64,000 nucleotides of DNA from Flavobacteriaceae bacterium (GCA_023257625.1 JALRBW010000022.1:23868-87867); one strand, 5' to 3'; positions 19,114 to 29,377 are shown, counted from the first letter of the stretch. Notes: generated from the letters alone by a model not told the origin. Numbers and translations: made by a program.

Positions 19114-21573
19114 ATGAAAAAAATATTTTTCTTTGCCCTAATTTTATTATCAAACACCATAAGTTTTGGTCAACGCCCGGGGAGTATGCCTCAGGGTGCA
19201 GGAATACCAAAAATTAACTTAAAAGGAAATGTTATTGATGTTGAAACCCAGCAACCGCTTGAGTATGCAACTATTTCATTAGTAAATAATCGTTTTCCCG
19301 ATCGTATTCAAGGTGGTATTACAGATTCTAAAGGTTTTTTTGATATCGAAATTATACCTGGTCAATATAAAATAACTATAGAATATATCGGATTTGATAA
19401 AATTGAATTAGAAAACCAAACCTTTAGAGAAAATTCAGACTTGGGTATTATACCACTAACCATAAATACAGAAGCTCTTGATGAAGTTGAACTTGTTGGT
19501 GAACGTACTGAAGTTGAAATTCGATTAGACAAAAGGATTTACAATGTAGGGAGAGACATTACTGTAAGAGGTGGTTCTGTGGCCGATGTACTAGATAATG
19601 TACCGTCAGTATCAGTAGACGTAGAGGGTAATATAGCCTTACGAGGTAATGAAAATGTTAGAATATTAATTAATGGTAAGCCATCAGGGCTAGTAGGGCT
19701 TTCTGGTCCACAAGGTCTTCGCTCACTTCCTGCCGAATCAATCGAAAAAGTAGAAGTAGTTACTTCTCCCTCAGCACGATATGAAGCCTCAGGTACAGCT
19801 GGTATTTTAAATATTATCCTAAAAAAACAGGAATTGGAGGGTTTTAATGGTTCTTTTATAGTAAACGGAGGTTTACCAAAAACACTTGGAGGTAATGCTA
19901 CCTTAAATTGGAGAACTGATAAAATTAATTTCTTTAGTACATTTTCTTTACGTGACGGAGAATCTAGAGGAGGAGGTGTTTTTGAAAGCGAAAACTTCAA
20001 TCCTGTAAGCTTTGTCAATGAATCGAGGGATTTTCAAAGGATAAACAAAAATGCTTTTTTAAACTTAGGAGCTGAATATTACTTCAATGATAATACATCA
20101 TTAACTGTAAGTGGATTTAAACGAAAAAGCAACAACTCCAGTAATAATATAACAGAAATTGACAATTTAGATCGATTTGGTTCACTTTTAAATTCATATG
20201 GTAGATATCAAGATGAAAATGAATTGGATAATTCACAACAATTCACAGCCAACTTTACTAAAAAGTTTGATGATAAAGGCCATGAATTAATCATTGAAGT
20301 TCAAACTGAAAAAAGTACAGAAGATGAATCTGACTTAGCAACTAACACAGACACCTTTAATCAAGAATCTACAACTGATGAACTTCAAAAAAGAACCTTA
20401 TTACAATTAGATTACGTTTTCCCAATTGATGAAAATACTCAGTTTGAATTAGGGTATCGAGGTGATTTAAGCCAACAAGAAACGGATTATGATGTTTTTG
20501 ATTTACTCAATTCTGGAAAAACCGTAAATCAAGACTTAACCAACTTTTTAGGATTTACCCAAAATGTGCATGCTGCTTACACTCAATTTGGTAAAAAAAT
20601 AAATCAATTTTCTTATTTATTTGGATTACGGGTAGAAAATACTCATATTGAAATTGATCAAAAAACATCGAATATTTATAAAGAAAAAGACTATACAGAC
20701 TGGTTTCCTACAGTTAATTTATCTTATGAATTTAATGAAAAGGAAAATATTACTCTTGGTTTTAGTCGACGCATAAGTAGACCCCGTTCATGGTCATTAA
20801 ATCCATTCCGATCGTTAACAAGCTTAACATTTTATCGACAAGGAAATCCTGATTTGGATCCCTCCTATTCAAACTTGTTTGATGTAGGATATTTGAAACG
20901 CTGGGAGAAATTTACTTTTAATGGTTCTTTATACTATCAAAAAGCTACCCAAGTAATTGAACGTATCACAGAATCTACTGGAGAGTTGGTAGTAATAAGT
21001 GAAAATCCACTTGTTGAACTTCCTCAATTCAGATCCACCTCTGTTAATCTTTCTGAGAATCACAGAACAGGAACAGAATTTACGCTTACTTATACCCCAA
21101 CTCGTAAAGTAAGAGTGAGTGGTAACTTTAATGTTTTTAATTCAAACACAATTGGTTCGTATAATGGTATAATTTTAGATAGAGAGATTATAAGTTGGTT
21201 TGCTAGAATGAACAGTAGTTTCCCTTTACCTTTTGGAATAGATACTCAGTTAAGAGGATTTTATTTTGGACCAAATGCTAACGCTCAAACTGAATCTAAA
21301 GGAGTATTTACTTTATCAGGTGCTTTAAATAAATCACTATTGAATAAAAAAGGAACACTTTCCTTTAATGCAAGTGATATACTCAATTCTAGTAAACGTA
21401 AAAGTACTACCATTACAGATAATTTTATAAACTATTCTGAATTTCAATGGAGACAGCCCACTTACATACTTACTTTTACTTATCGCATTAATGAAAGAAA
21501 TATGGATAGAAGAAGAAGAGGTAGACAATCTTTTGACTCAGATGGTGGCGGAGGTGACGAACCCGACTTCTAA
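19114..21573 (+). CDS. TonB-dependent outer-membrane receptor-like protein (OMP beta-barrel family)
   Basis: This 819-residue outer-membrane protein probably imports a ligand powered by TonB. It begins with a signal peptide (MKKIFFFALILLSNTISFGQ), followed by a carboxypeptidase-regulatory-like beta-sandwich (GNVIDVETQQPLEYATISLVN, about 37-120). A plug domain comes next (ADVLDNVPSVSVDVEGNIALRGNENVRILINGKPSG, about 165-240) and then a large beta-barrel. The layout fits the Bacteroidota outer membrane beta-barrel family rather than SusC. No SusD partner is adjacent and the ligand is unknown. The C-terminus is unusually Gly/Arg/Asp-rich (RRRRGRQSFDSDGGGGDEPDF) rather than ending at a barrel strand. 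Confidence 0.87.
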   Translation: MKKIFFFALILLSNTISFGQRPGSMPQGAGIPKINLKGNVIDVETQQPLEYATISLVNNRFPDRIQGGITDSKGFFDIEIIPGQYKITIEYIGFDKIELENQTFRENSDLGIIPLTINTEALDEVELVGERTEVEIRLDKRIYNVGRDITVRGGSVADVLDNVPSVSVDVEGNIALRGNENVRILINGKPSGLVGLSGPQGLRSLPAESIEKVEVVTSPSARYEASGTAGILNIILKKQELEGFNGSFIVNGGLPKTLGGNATLNWRTDKINFFSTFSLRDGESRGGGVFESENFNPVSFVNESRDFQRINKNAFLNLGAEYYFNDNTSLTVSGFKRKSNNSSNNITEIDNLDRFGSLLNSYGRYQDENELDNSQQFTANFTKKFDDKGHELIIEVQTEKSTEDESDLATNTDTFNQESTTDELQKRTLLQLDYVFPIDENTQFELGYRGDLSQQETDYDVFDLLNSGKTVNQDLTNFLGFTQNVHAAYTQFGKKINQFSYLFGLRVENTHIEIDQKTSNIYKEKDYTDWFPTVNLSYEFNEKENITLGFSRRISRPRSWSLNPFRSLTSLTFYRQGNPDLDPSYSNLFDVGYLKRWEKFTFNGSLYYQKATQVIERITESTGELVVISENPLVELPQFRSTSVNLSENHRTGTEFTLTYTPTRKVRVSGNFNVFNSNTIGSYNGIILDREIISWFARMNSSFPLPFGIDTQLRGFYFGPNANAQTESKGVFTLSGALNKSLLNKKGTLSFNASDILNSSKRKSTTITDNFINYSEFQWRQPTYILTFTYRINERNMDRRRRGRQSFDSDGGGGDEPDF

Positions 21574-21576
21574 TCA

Positions 21577-21611
21577 TAAAAAAAGTGAGCTTAAAAGCTC
21601 CCTTTTTTTAT
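21577..21611. terminator. Convergent terminator between the receptor gene and the 59-aa protein gene
   Basis: The stem GAGCT (21587-21591) with AGCTC (21596-21600) is bordered by an A run and a T run, extending the pairing. It sits just between two convergent genes and may serve both. Confidence 0.75.
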
Positions 21612-21787
21612 TTCTTTTGTTCGGCTAAAAATTTCTCTTTATCTCGACCATATTTTAAATATTCTCTAATAGAACCTATTAACCAATAAGGGATAACAAA
21701 AGTGAGCAAAAAAATCATTAACCAAAAACCTATGGTCAAAATGGTTAAGAAAGCTAAAAATCCGAGGTATTGATCAAATTCAAACAT
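21608..21787 (-). CDS. Small membrane protein of 59 residues, unknown function
   Basis: On the minus strand an ATG at 21785-21787 opens a 59-codon frame ending in TAA at 21608-21610. The product starts MFEFDQYLGFLAFLTIL and contains a long hydrophobic region, probably two short helices (LGFLAFLTILTIGF and MIFLLTFVIPYWLIG). It ends in a charged tail REYLKYGRDKEKFLAEQKK. The clean amphipathic layout and the shared terminator at its 3' end support a real gene. I cannot assign a function. Confidence 0.7.
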   Translation of the reverse strand: MFEFDQYLGFLAFLTILTIGFWLMIFLLTFVIPYWLIGSIREYLKYGRDKEKFLAEQKK

Positions 21788-21908
21788 GGTTTTATTTTAG
21801 TTTCAAAATTAAAACATTTTTTTGTGTCCTCCCTTTACATTCCTAATAAAATTTCAATTGGAAATTTAAAAATTATGATGGAATAAAAGAGGTTTCTATT
21901 AAAGCTAG

Positions 21909-21916
21909 TATTTTTG
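21909..21916 (+). promoter_or_regulatory. Candidate -7 element (TATTTTTG) for fumC
   Basis: TATTTTTG matches TAnnTTTG and ends 15 bp before the fumC ATG. No -33 TTG is seen at the expected distance. Confidence 0.45.
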
Positions 21917-21931
21917 TCTAAAATTTAAATC

Positions 21932-23326
21932 ATGGAATACCGGATTGAAAAAGATACAATTGGAGAAATAAACGTTCCTAAGGATGTATATTGGGGTGCT
22001 CAAACTGAACGTTCACGAACAAATTTCAAAATTGGTATACCCGGCTCAATGCCAAAAGAAATTATTGAAGGATTTGCATACTTAAAAAAAGCTGCAGCCT
22101 ACACCAATCATGAACTTGGAGTTTTAGAAAAAAATAAACGTGATTTAATTGCTAGGGTGTGTGATGAAATTTTAGCGGGTCAACACGATGATCAATTTCC
22201 ATTAGTAATTTGGCAAACTGGTTCTGGAACCCAAAGTAACATGAACATAAATGAGGTGATTGCAAACAGAGCTCATGTAATTGAGGGAAATATACTGGGT
22301 CAAGGGCAAAAAACATTAGCACCAAATGATGATGTAAATAAATCACAATCCTCTAATGATACCTTCCCAACAGCAATGCACATTGCTGCCTACAAAAAAA
22401 TTATTGAAACTACCCTTCCTGGGGTCAAAAAACTTCGCGATGCTTTAAACCAAAAAGCAAACTCTTTTTCTTCTGTAGTAAAAATTGGACGTACCCATTT
22501 AATGGATGCTACTCCATTAACTTTAGGGCAAGAATTTTCAGGATATGTATCTCAACTTGATTATGGAATAAAAGCCCTTCAAGGGACTTTAGCGCATCTT
22601 TCTGAAATAGCGCTTGGAGGAACGGCAGTTGGAACAGGAATCAATACCCCCAAAGGGTATTCAGAAAAAGTTGCTGACTACATAAGTACATTTACAGGAC
22701 ATCCCTTTGTTACCGCAAAAAATAAATTTGAAGCTCTTGCTGCTCATGATGCACTAGTAGAATCTCATGGAGCCTTACGTCAATTAGCGGTTTCGTTAAA
22801 TAAAATTGCAAATGATATTCGGATGCTTGCCTCTGGGCCTCGTTCTGGAATAGGAGAAATAATTATTCCTGCAAATGAACCTGGAAGTTCAATCATGCCG
22901 GGGAAAGTAAATCCTACTCAAAGTGAAGCCTTGACTATGGTATGTGCCCAAGTTATTGGGAATGATGTAGCGATTGCTTTTGGAGGGGCTCAAGGACACT
23001 ATGAACTGAATGTTTTTAAACCTATGATGGCTTCTAATATTATCGAATCTGCTCAATTAATTGGTGATGCTTGTATCAGTTTTTCTGAAAATTGTGTTGA
23101 AGGAATTGAACCCAATCATTCGCGCATTCAAACGCTTCTAAATAATTCCTTAATGTTAGTAACCGCATTAAATACAAAAATAGGATATTATAAAGCCGCC
23201 GAAATAGCAAATAAAGCCCACCAAGACAACACCACTCTTAAAGAAGCCGCTGTAACATTAGGGTATGTTACACCTGAAGAATTTGATGATTGGGTACGTC
23301 CTGAAGATATGATAGGGAATGGTTAA
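21932..23326 (+). CDS. fumC: Class II fumarate hydratase
   Basis: FumC interconverts fumarate and malate in the TCA cycle without an iron-sulfur cluster. The 464-residue protein shows [21 protein letters not shown] near residue 95, the [14 protein letters not shown] segment around 190, and the superfamily signature [16 protein letters not shown] near 320. The next gene, a GNAT, overlaps its end by 8 bp. Confidence 0.96.
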   Translation: MEYRIEKDTIGEINVPKDVYWGAQTERSRTNFKIGIPGSMPKEIIEGFAYLKKAAAYTNHELGVLEKNKRDLIARVCDEILAGQHDDQFPLVIWQTGSGTQSNMNINEVIANRAHVIEGNILGQGQKTLAPNDDVNKSQSSNDTFPTAMHIAAYKKIIETTLPGVKKLRDALNQKANSFSSVVKIGRTHLMDATPLTLGQEFSGYVSQLDYGIKALQGTLAHLSEIALGGTAVGTGINTPKGYSEKVADYISTFTGHPFVTAKNKFEALAAHDALVESHGALRQLAVSLNKIANDIRMLASGPRSGIGEIIIPANEPGSSIMPGKVNPTQSEALTMVCAQVIGNDVAIAFGGAQGHYELNVFKPMMASNIIESAQLIGDACISFSENCVEGIEPNHSRIQTLLNNSLMLVTALNTKIGYYKAAEIANKAHQDNTTLKEAAVTLGYVTPEEFDDWVRPEDMIGNG

Positions 23327-23804
23327 TAATTTAAATTTTATCCCCTATTCTTCTATTTATGCTGAAACATTTAAAGCCCTAAATGTAGAGTGGCTTTCTC
23401 ATTATTTTGAAATAGAGCCTTATGATGAAAAAGTGCTCAGCAATCCAAAAGAAGAAATTTTAGATCCTGGCGGATTCATTTTTATGGTTAAAAAAGAGCT
23501 TGAAATTATTGGCACTTTTGCTTTTATTAAAAAGGGAGAAGGTCTTTTCGAATTCAGTAAAATGGCTGTCACACCTTCCCTTAGAGGAATAGGTATTGGC
23601 AATAAAATTATGCAATTTGCTATCCAATTTGCAGAACAACACCATTGGAATAAATTGATTTTATATTCAAATACTTCTTTAGAAAATTCTATTTACCTCT
23701 ACAGAAAATATGGCTTTCATGAAATCCCCATAGATTCAACTAAACTTTATGCAAGAGGAAATATTAAAATGGAACTCGATTTGAAAGCAAATTCGCTTTA
23801 TTAA
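23319..23804 (+). CDS. GNAT family N-acetyltransferase
   Basis: This is a 161-residue GNAT protein. Motif A is clear: [29 protein letters not shown], with the acetyl-CoA loop RGIGIGNK near residue 90. It ends [31 protein letters not shown], typical of the fold. The start overlaps fumC by 8 bp, so it is probably translated from the same message. Its end overlaps the convergent ettA gene by 4 bp. The substrate is unknown. Confidence 0.85.
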   Translation: MVNNLNFIPYSSIYAETFKALNVEWLSHYFEIEPYDEKVLSNPKEEILDPGGFIFMVKKELEIIGTFAFIKKGEGLFEFSKMAVTPSLRGIGIGNKIMQFAIQFAEQHHWNKLILYSNTSLENSIYLYRKYGFHEIPIDSTKLYARGNIKMELDLKANSLY

Positions 23805-25495
23805 TCGCGAGTCAATCTGCGGTATTGAATTCTTTTTGGCAAAACATCTTGTCCAAGTCGTTTCTTTTTATTTTCTAAATAGTCAGAATAAGAACCTTCA
23901 AAAAAGTAAACTTGTGAATTGCCTTCGAAGGCGAGAATGTGAGTACAAATTCGATCTAAAAACCATCGGTCGTGTGATATAACAACTGCACAACCTGCAA
24001 AGCTCTCTAGTCCTTCTTCTAATGCGCGCAGCGTATTTACATCTAGGTCATTAGTTGGTTCATCCAATAATAACACATTTCCTTCTTCCTTTAAGGTCAT
24101 CGCTAAATGCAGTCGATTGCGTTCACCGCCAGATAATGTACTAACCTTTTTGTTCTGTTCGCTGCCACTAAAGTTAAAACGACTTAAAAAAGCTCTTGAG
24201 TTAATCTGACGCCCACCCAGTTGAATAAGTTCTTGTTCATTACTAAAATTCTGCCAGATCGATTTTTCTGGATTAATATTTGAATGAGACTGGTCAACAT
24301 AGGCAATTTTAACTGTATCCCCAACTGTAAACTTTCCACCATCAGCTGTTTCTTCACCCATAATCATTTTGAATACAGTTGATTTCCCTGCACCATTGGG
24401 ACCAATTACCCCAACAATACCTGCTTGAGGCAAAGTAAAGTTTAGATCATCATACAATAATTTTTCACCATAGGCTTTAGCAACATTTGAAGCTTCAATA
24501 ACCTTGGTACCCAAACGAGGTCCATTAGGTATAAATATTTCCAATTTTTCATCAACCTGCTTCTGATCTTGACTCATTAACTTGTCGTAATTAGACAAAC
24601 GTGCTTTTTGTTTTGTTTGTCTGCCTTTTGGTGCCATTCTTACCCATTCCAGCTCACGTTCAAGTGTTTTTTGGCGTTTTGAAGCTTGCTTTTGTTCCTG
24701 TGAAAGTCGTTTCGCCTTTTGATCAAGCCAAGAAGAATAATTTCCTTTCCATGGAATTCCTTCTCCTCGATCTAATTCCAATATCCATCCTGCAACATTG
24801 TCCAGAAAGTATCGATCATGTGTAACAGCTATTACTGTACCTTGATATTGTGCCAAATGATGTTCAAGCCAATGAACAGATTCTGCATCTAAGTGGTTTG
24901 TAGGTTCATCTAACAATAACACATCAGGTTTTTTAAGAAGTAATCGACACAAGGCAACGCGTCGACGTTCTCCTCCAGATAAAACATTAATTTTTTGATC
25001 GCCTGGAGGTGTTCGCAAAGCATCCATAGCAATTTCTAATTGAGTATCAAGTTCCCAAGCATTTGTAGCATCAATTTGATCTTGTAGCTTAGCTTGTCTA
25101 TCCATTAAAGATTGCATTTTATTTGCATCTTCATAAATTTCAGGTAATGCAAATTGATCGTTAATCGCATTGTATTCTTCTAATATGGCAACTGTTGAAG
25201 CAACGCCTTCTTTTACAATTTCAAGAACCGTTTTATTTTCATCCATTAGTGGTTCTTGTTCTAAATATCCTACGCTATAGTCTTTAGAGAAAACAACATC
25301 CCCTTGAAAATTTTTATCAATTCCAGCAATAATTTTTAAAAGAGTGGATTTTCCTGAACCATTTAATCCTAAAATTCCAATTTTTGCACCGTAAAAAAAA
25401 CTAAGATATATGTTTTTAATTACGGGCTGATTTGCTCCAGAGTACGTTTTAGATACCCCATTCATGGAGAAAATTATTTTTTTATCGTCAGCCAT
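23801..25495 (-). CDS. ettA: Energy-dependent translational throttle protein EttA (ABC-F)
   Basis: EttA is a soluble ABC-F ATPase that binds the ribosomal E site and gates the first elongation cycle according to ATP/ADP level. The 564-residue protein has two ATPase domains and no membrane part: Walker A GLNGSGKST with signature LSGGERRRVALCRLL in the first, and GPNGAGKST with LSGGERNRLHLAM in the second. The arm/linker region between them (KRLSQEQKQASKRQKTLERELEWVRMAPKGRQ) is typical of EttA. A small membrane protein gene lies directly upstream. Confidence 0.95.
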   Translation of the reverse strand: MADDKKIIFSMNGVSKTYSGANQPVIKNIYLSFFYGAKIGILGLNGSGKSTLLKIIAGIDKNFQGDVVFSKDYSVGYLEQEPLMDENKTVLEIVKEGVASTVAILEEYNAINDQFALPEIYEDANKMQSLMDRQAKLQDQIDATNAWELDTQLEIAMDALRTPPGDQKINVLSGGERRRVALCRLLLKKPDVLLLDEPTNHLDAESVHWLEHHLAQYQGTVIAVTHDRYFLDNVAGWILELDRGEGIPWKGNYSSWLDQKAKRLSQEQKQASKRQKTLERELEWVRMAPKGRQTKQKARLSNYDKLMSQDQKQVDEKLEIFIPNGPRLGTKVIEASNVAKAYGEKLLYDDLNFTLPQAGIVGVIGPNGAGKSTVFKMIMGEETADGGKFTVGDTVKIAYVDQSHSNINPEKSIWQNFSNEQELIQLGGRQINSRAFLSRFNFSGSEQNKKVSTLSGGERNRLHLAMTLKEEGNVLLLDEPTNDLDVNTLRALEEGLESFAGCAVVISHDRWFLDRICTHILAFEGNSQVYFFEGSYSDYLENKKKRLGQDVLPKRIQYRRLTRD

Positions 25496-25497
25496 AT

Positions 25498-25677
25498 CTA
25501 AATTCTTCCCCTCAAGGCATTAAAAGCCCAAGCTATTGCATAAAATCCTACCCCTGTAATTGAGAATCCAATTGCGTATTCTGGATATTTCAATACGCCA
25601 ATAAGTATTAACGCACTTCCTAGTATAGCAATAACTAATGCAGTATATCCAACTATTTTATTTTTGTTTAAACTCAT
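25498..25677 (-). CDS. Small membrane protein upstream of ettA (resembles CAL67264 family)
   Basis: From the ATG at 25677 this is a 59-residue protein, MSLNKNKIVGYTALVIAILG..., with two hydrophobic helices and a basic end (FNALRGRI). The frame extends upstream to 25731, but those 18 residues lie over the likely promoter region. It recalls small flavobacterial proteins called the CAL67264 family, often found by ettA; this is from memory. The role is unknown. The gap to ettA is 2 bp, so the two are co-transcribed. Confidence 0.72.
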   Translation of the reverse strand: MSLNKNKIVGYTALVIAILGSALILIGVLKYPEYAIGFSITGVGFYAIAWAFNALRGRI

Positions 25678-25767
25678 TTTTATAAATGTGACTGACACAA
25701 ATATCGAATAATTATTTAAAATCCAAGCCATAGAAATTAGTACTTTCGTAGCAAGACTCCAAAAACT

Positions 25768-27396
25768 ATGAGTGAAAAAAAACTTGAAGGAGAAATTAAC
25801 AAGGATACCCTCAAAATGGCTTGGGCAGAATTTCAGGCAAGAATTAGAAAAATTAAAAATGGAGGGGGCAAAGAAAGGTTAAAGAAATTAGAAGAAAAGG
25901 GGAAACTTTCAGCACGTCAACGTATTGATTTATTGGTAGATAATCCTAAAGAGGTACATGAAATTGGTGTTTTAGCTGCAGAAGGAATGTATGAGGATTA
26001 TGGTGGCTGCCCCGCGGCAGGTGTAATTGTTGTTATTGCAAAAGTAAGTGGTAAAAGTTGTGTAATTGTGGCAAATGATGCAACCGTAAAGGCTGGAGCA
26101 TGGTTTCCTATGACCGCAAAAAAGAATTTACGTGCACAAGAAATTGCACTTGAAAACCGAATTCCAATAATTTATTTGGTGGATAGTGCAGGTATTTTTC
26201 TGCCTCTACAAGACCAATTGTTTGCCGATAAAGAACATTTCGGACGAATTTTTAGAAATAATGCCAAAATGAGCAGTAAAGGTATTGTCCAAATTGCTGC
26301 TATAATGGGAAGTTGCGTAGCAGGTGGAGCATATTTACCAATAATGTCTGATGAAGCTATTATTGTTGAAAAAACGGGAAGTATTTTTTTAGCAGGAAGT
26401 TACCTTGTCAAAGCTGCAATTGGTGAAGAGGTTGATAATGAAACATTAGGAGGTGCTGATACTCACAGTGGAATTAGTGGAGTTACCGATTATAAAGTAA
26501 AAACAGACCAAGAGGCAATTGAAAAAATTAAAAGCTTAATTCATAAAATAGGACATACACCTACCGCAGGATTTCAACGAATTCAACCTAAATTACCTGA
26601 ACTACCAAGTGAAACTCTTTACAATCTTCTCCCAAAATCAAGTACTCAACCTTACGACACCTATGAAATCCTTAATGCATTAGTAGATGCTCATTCCCTT
26701 GACGAATACAAAAAAGAATATGGACAAACGTTGATTACAGCCTATGCGTGTATTGATGGTTGGTCTATAGGAATAGTTGCCAATCAACGAAAAGTTGTTA
26801 AAAATAAAAAAGGAGAAATGCAATTTGGTGGCGTTATTTATGGTGATGCTGCAGATAAGGCAACCCGTTTTATTGCAAATTGCAATCAACGAAATATTCC
26901 ATTATTATTTTTGCAAGATGTTACCGGATTTATGGTAGGAAGTAAAGCTGAACATGCAGGAATTATTAAAGACGGAGCAAAAATGGTAAACGCGGTTGCC
27001 AACTCCGTTGTACCAAAATTTACTGTGGTTTTACGCAATTCATTTGGAGCCGGTAATTACGCAATGTGTGGTAAAGCCTATGACCCTAGACTAATACTAG
27101 CATGGCCTACGTCTAAAATGGCAGTAATGGGTGGTCAACAAGCAGCAGAAGTTTTATTACAAATTGAAAAAGCCTCTATTACCTCCCAAAATGGAAAAGT
27201 AAAAGACGAAACCCTTAGAAAAACTATATTAAATCGATATGAGGCCAAAACGGACATCCTTTATGCTGCCTCACAACTTTGGGTGGATGCAGTAATAGAT
27301 CCTACAGAAACAAGAAACTGGATTAGTTTAGGGATAGAATTAGCCAATCATGCCCCAAATAATGAAAAATTTAATTTAGGAATATTACAAGTCTAA
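25768..27396 (+). CDS. Acyl-CoA carboxylase beta subunit (carboxyltransferase)
   Basis: This 542-residue carboxyltransferase moves CO2 from carboxybiotin to an acyl-CoA, such as methylcrotonyl-CoA or propionyl-CoA. The crotonase-like halves are visible: SARQRIDLLVDNPKEVHEIG, then YGGCPAAGVIVVIAKVSGK, DSAGIFLPLQDQLFADKEHFGRIFRNNAKMSSKG, and NSFGAGNYAMCGKAYDPRLILAWPTSKMAVMGGQQAAEVL in the C-terminal half. The sequence leans toward methylcrotonyl-CoA carboxylase, but no biotin carboxylase or leucine-degradation gene is adjacent, so the substrate stays open. It is convergent with menE by 12 bp. Confidence 0.88.
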   Translation: MSEKKLEGEINKDTLKMAWAEFQARIRKIKNGGGKERLKKLEEKGKLSARQRIDLLVDNPKEVHEIGVLAAEGMYEDYGGCPAAGVIVVIAKVSGKSCVIVANDATVKAGAWFPMTAKKNLRAQEIALENRIPIIYLVDSAGIFLPLQDQLFADKEHFGRIFRNNAKMSSKGIVQIAAIMGSCVAGGAYLPIMSDEAIIVEKTGSIFLAGSYLVKAAIGEEVDNETLGGADTHSGISGVTDYKVKTDQEAIEKIKSLIHKIGHTPTAGFQRIQPKLPELPSETLYNLLPKSSTQPYDTYEILNALVDAHSLDEYKKEYGQTLITAYACIDGWSIGIVANQRKVVKNKKGEMQFGGVIYGDAADKATRFIANCNQRNIPLLFLQDVTGFMVGSKAEHAGIIKDGAKMVNAVANSVVPKFTVVLRNSFGAGNYAMCGKAYDPRLILAWPTSKMAVMGGQQAAEVLLQIEKASITSQNGKVKDETLRKTILNRYEAKTDILYAASQLWVDAVIDPTETRNWISLGIELANHAPNNEKFNLGILQV

Positions 27397-28476
27397 ACTA
27401 AAAATGGGTTTTAATGCTAAAGTTTTAGCTCTTTTTACTTTTCCGCTATGTGTTTCTTCGAAAGTTGAATACACAAGTAGTTTTTTGGGTCGTTCATAAG
27501 CCGATAACCTATCAAATGTTTTGATTTTTTTAGCTATTTCTTCCCACTGACTTCCTGCTTGATCTTTTATTGCCAAAATAACTTTTTCCCCTAGAGTTTG
27601 ATCTGGTATACTTCCAATAAAAAAAGAATGAGAAAGAATCTCTGCAAGTGATTGCTCAATTTGCTCAGGATGTAATTTTACACCCCCTGAATTGATTAAA
27701 TTATCTATTCTTCCAATCAGACGGAAAGTTTTTGAATCAATAATTTCAATTTGATCATTGGTTACCAAATCAATGACATCCAACAAAGGAGCATTAATTA
27801 CCAAACATTGCCTTTCGTCTTGATGAATTTTGATGTGGGGTAAGCATTTAAATGTACCTAAGGGATCACGCATTGTTCTAACTGCAATGTGAGATAATGT
27901 TTCTGTCATTCCATACGTTTCATAAACATTTACTCCCGTTTCAAGAAGTGCCTTTTGCAGTGTAAAAGAAATGGGTGCACCACCGACTATCAATGTTTTA
28001 ATTTGTGCCATTTGAGATAACGAATGATAAGCCTGCATTGGCGTCATGGCTACAAAATCATATAATTTTTCATTTTTATGAAAAGGGTTTCGAGAAGGAG
28101 AGATCAAGTCAAGTGAAAAACCCAAAATCATAGCACGTATTAACATCATTTTCCCTGCAATAAAATTTGCTGGTAGACAATGTAAGGCGGTATCTCCAAC
28201 TGAAACATTAAAAAAATTGCCTGTAGCTATTGCACTATTTACTAAGGCTTGCTTTTTAAATGCCATTCGTTTTGGAAAAGCAGTTGTTCCTGATGTCTCT
28301 AAAAAAATAATCTCCGAGGAATCTAACCAATCCATTAAAAAATCACCTAAATAACGTTCAAATTGATCACCTTCTTTTATAAAGCTATAAGCAACTTCTT
28401 TTAATCCTTCACGATTATAATGAAATCCATTTAATCGGAACCGGTTATGCACTTTTGTATATTCTGGCAATAGCAT
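27385..28476 (-). CDS. menE: o-Succinylbenzoate--CoA ligase MenE (short form)
   Basis: MenE activates o-succinylbenzoate with CoA in menaquinone synthesis. The 363-residue AMP-binding enzyme keeps the P-loop motif LETSGTTAFPKRMAFKK near residue 58, the A5 motif ETYGMTETLSH, the GRIDNLINSGGVKLHPEQIE hinge and a C-terminal SGKVKRAK lysine. It is about 90 residues shorter than typical MenE, lacking most of the N-terminal subdomain, a form seen in Bacteroidota. Its place as the last gene of the men cluster supports the assignment over a general acyl-CoA ligase. Confidence 0.87.
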   Translation of the reverse strand: MLLPEYTKVHNRFRLNGFHYNREGLKEVAYSFIKEGDQFERYLGDFLMDWLDSSEIIFLETSGTTAFPKRMAFKKQALVNSAIATGNFFNVSVGDTALHCLPANFIAGKMMLIRAMILGFSLDLISPSRNPFHKNEKLYDFVAMTPMQAYHSLSQMAQIKTLIVGGAPISFTLQKALLETGVNVYETYGMTETLSHIAVRTMRDPLGTFKCLPHIKIHQDERQCLVINAPLLDVIDLVTNDQIEIIDSKTFRLIGRIDNLINSGGVKLHPEQIEQSLAEILSHSFFIGSIPDQTLGEKVILAIKDQAGSQWEEIAKKIKTFDRLSAYERPKKLLVYSTFEETHSGKVKRAKTLALKPIFSLDL

Positions 28477-28477
28477 A

Positions 28478-29377
28478 TTAAAAGCGATTTATCAATTTAA
28501 TTTTCCAATCTGTCCACCGATATTTTTTATAACAAGCCCACAAAAAAATAGGGTATAATAAAAGTAGTGTTACAAATAATTCTGCTCCTAATGAAGGTGT
28601 TGAAGTATCAATCAAAACAGATTCTGTTTGAAATGCTGTCCAATCAGAGGTAACTAAAAGTGCTGTTATTAAATTGTTCGCAGCATGAAAACCTAAAGCT
28701 AATTCTATGCCCTGATCCATTAAAGTTAGAATTCCTAAAAATAATCCAGTTCCAATGTAATAGACTAAAATCCAATACCCTAATTTTTCTACTTCTGGAT
28801 TAAAAAGATGTAAACTTCCAAAAATAATAGAAGTAAATATTAAGGGGAGCCATGAATTTCTAAATAACCCACCAAATCCTTGGAGTAAATAACCCCTAAA
28901 AATATATTCTTCTAAACTGGATTGGATGGGAATTAAAATTATACCTATTAAAAACAAAAGGGCAAATGGACCTGCTTTAAAATTCCATATAAAATTTTCA
29001 GGTTGGATTGCATAATCTATACCAACAAAAGTTAATGTTGCAGCGCCCCAACCGCTAAAGGAGAATAAAACGCGTTTCCAATCTATTGAAGAACGAGAAG
29101 TTGCAATACTTTGTAACGTTCTATTGTGGAGTTTTGTTACAACTAACCATAGGCCTAAAAATCCAATAACAAATGGGAGTAATAATAGTACTAATTGAAG
29201 GTTTTTATCTAAAGCACGGATATTTTCCATAGGATCAGAACCATTAGAAACTCCATTTTCTAAAACCACTACTGTTAAAGGAATTTGACCAAAAAAGGTA
29301 AAAAGTATAATCACTAACGATCCTAATAAATAAAACCAAAATGGATTTTTATGCGAAATAGATTGTTGTAAAAACAT
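28478..29377 (-). CDS. CPBP family intramembrane metalloprotease (Rce1/CAAX-like)
   Basis: This 299-residue multi-spanning protein carries the motifs of the CPBP/Abi family: EEYIFRGYLLQGFGG (glutamate pair and arginine, near residue 158), FGSLHLFNPE with histidine, and GFHAANNLITALL with the HxxxN site. About eight hydrophobic segments are visible. Such proteins are membrane glutamate proteases, and the substrate here is unknown. It lies between menC and menE with gaps of 0-1 bp, so it is made with menaquinone enzymes, but a direct part in the pathway is not established. Confidence 0.87.
   Translation of the reverse strand: MFLQQSISHKNPFWFYLLGSLVIILFTFFGQIPLTVVVLENGVSNGSDPMENIRALDKNLQLVLLLLPFVIGFLGLWLVVTKLHNRTLQSIATSRSSIDWKRVLFSFSGWGAATLTFVGIDYAIQPENFIWNFKAGPFALLFLIGIILIPIQSSLEEYIFRGYLLQGFGGLFRNSWLPLIFTSIIFGSLHLFNPEVEKLGYWILVYYIGTGLFLGILTLMDQGIELALGFHAANNLITALLVTSDWTAFQTESVLIDTSTPSLGAELFVTLLLLYPIFLWACYKKYRWTDWKIKLINRF

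Noticed and set aside
19539..20018. 159-aa minus-strand frame
   Set aside because: It is a shadow of the TonB-type receptor plug and barrel region, with no motif of its own.
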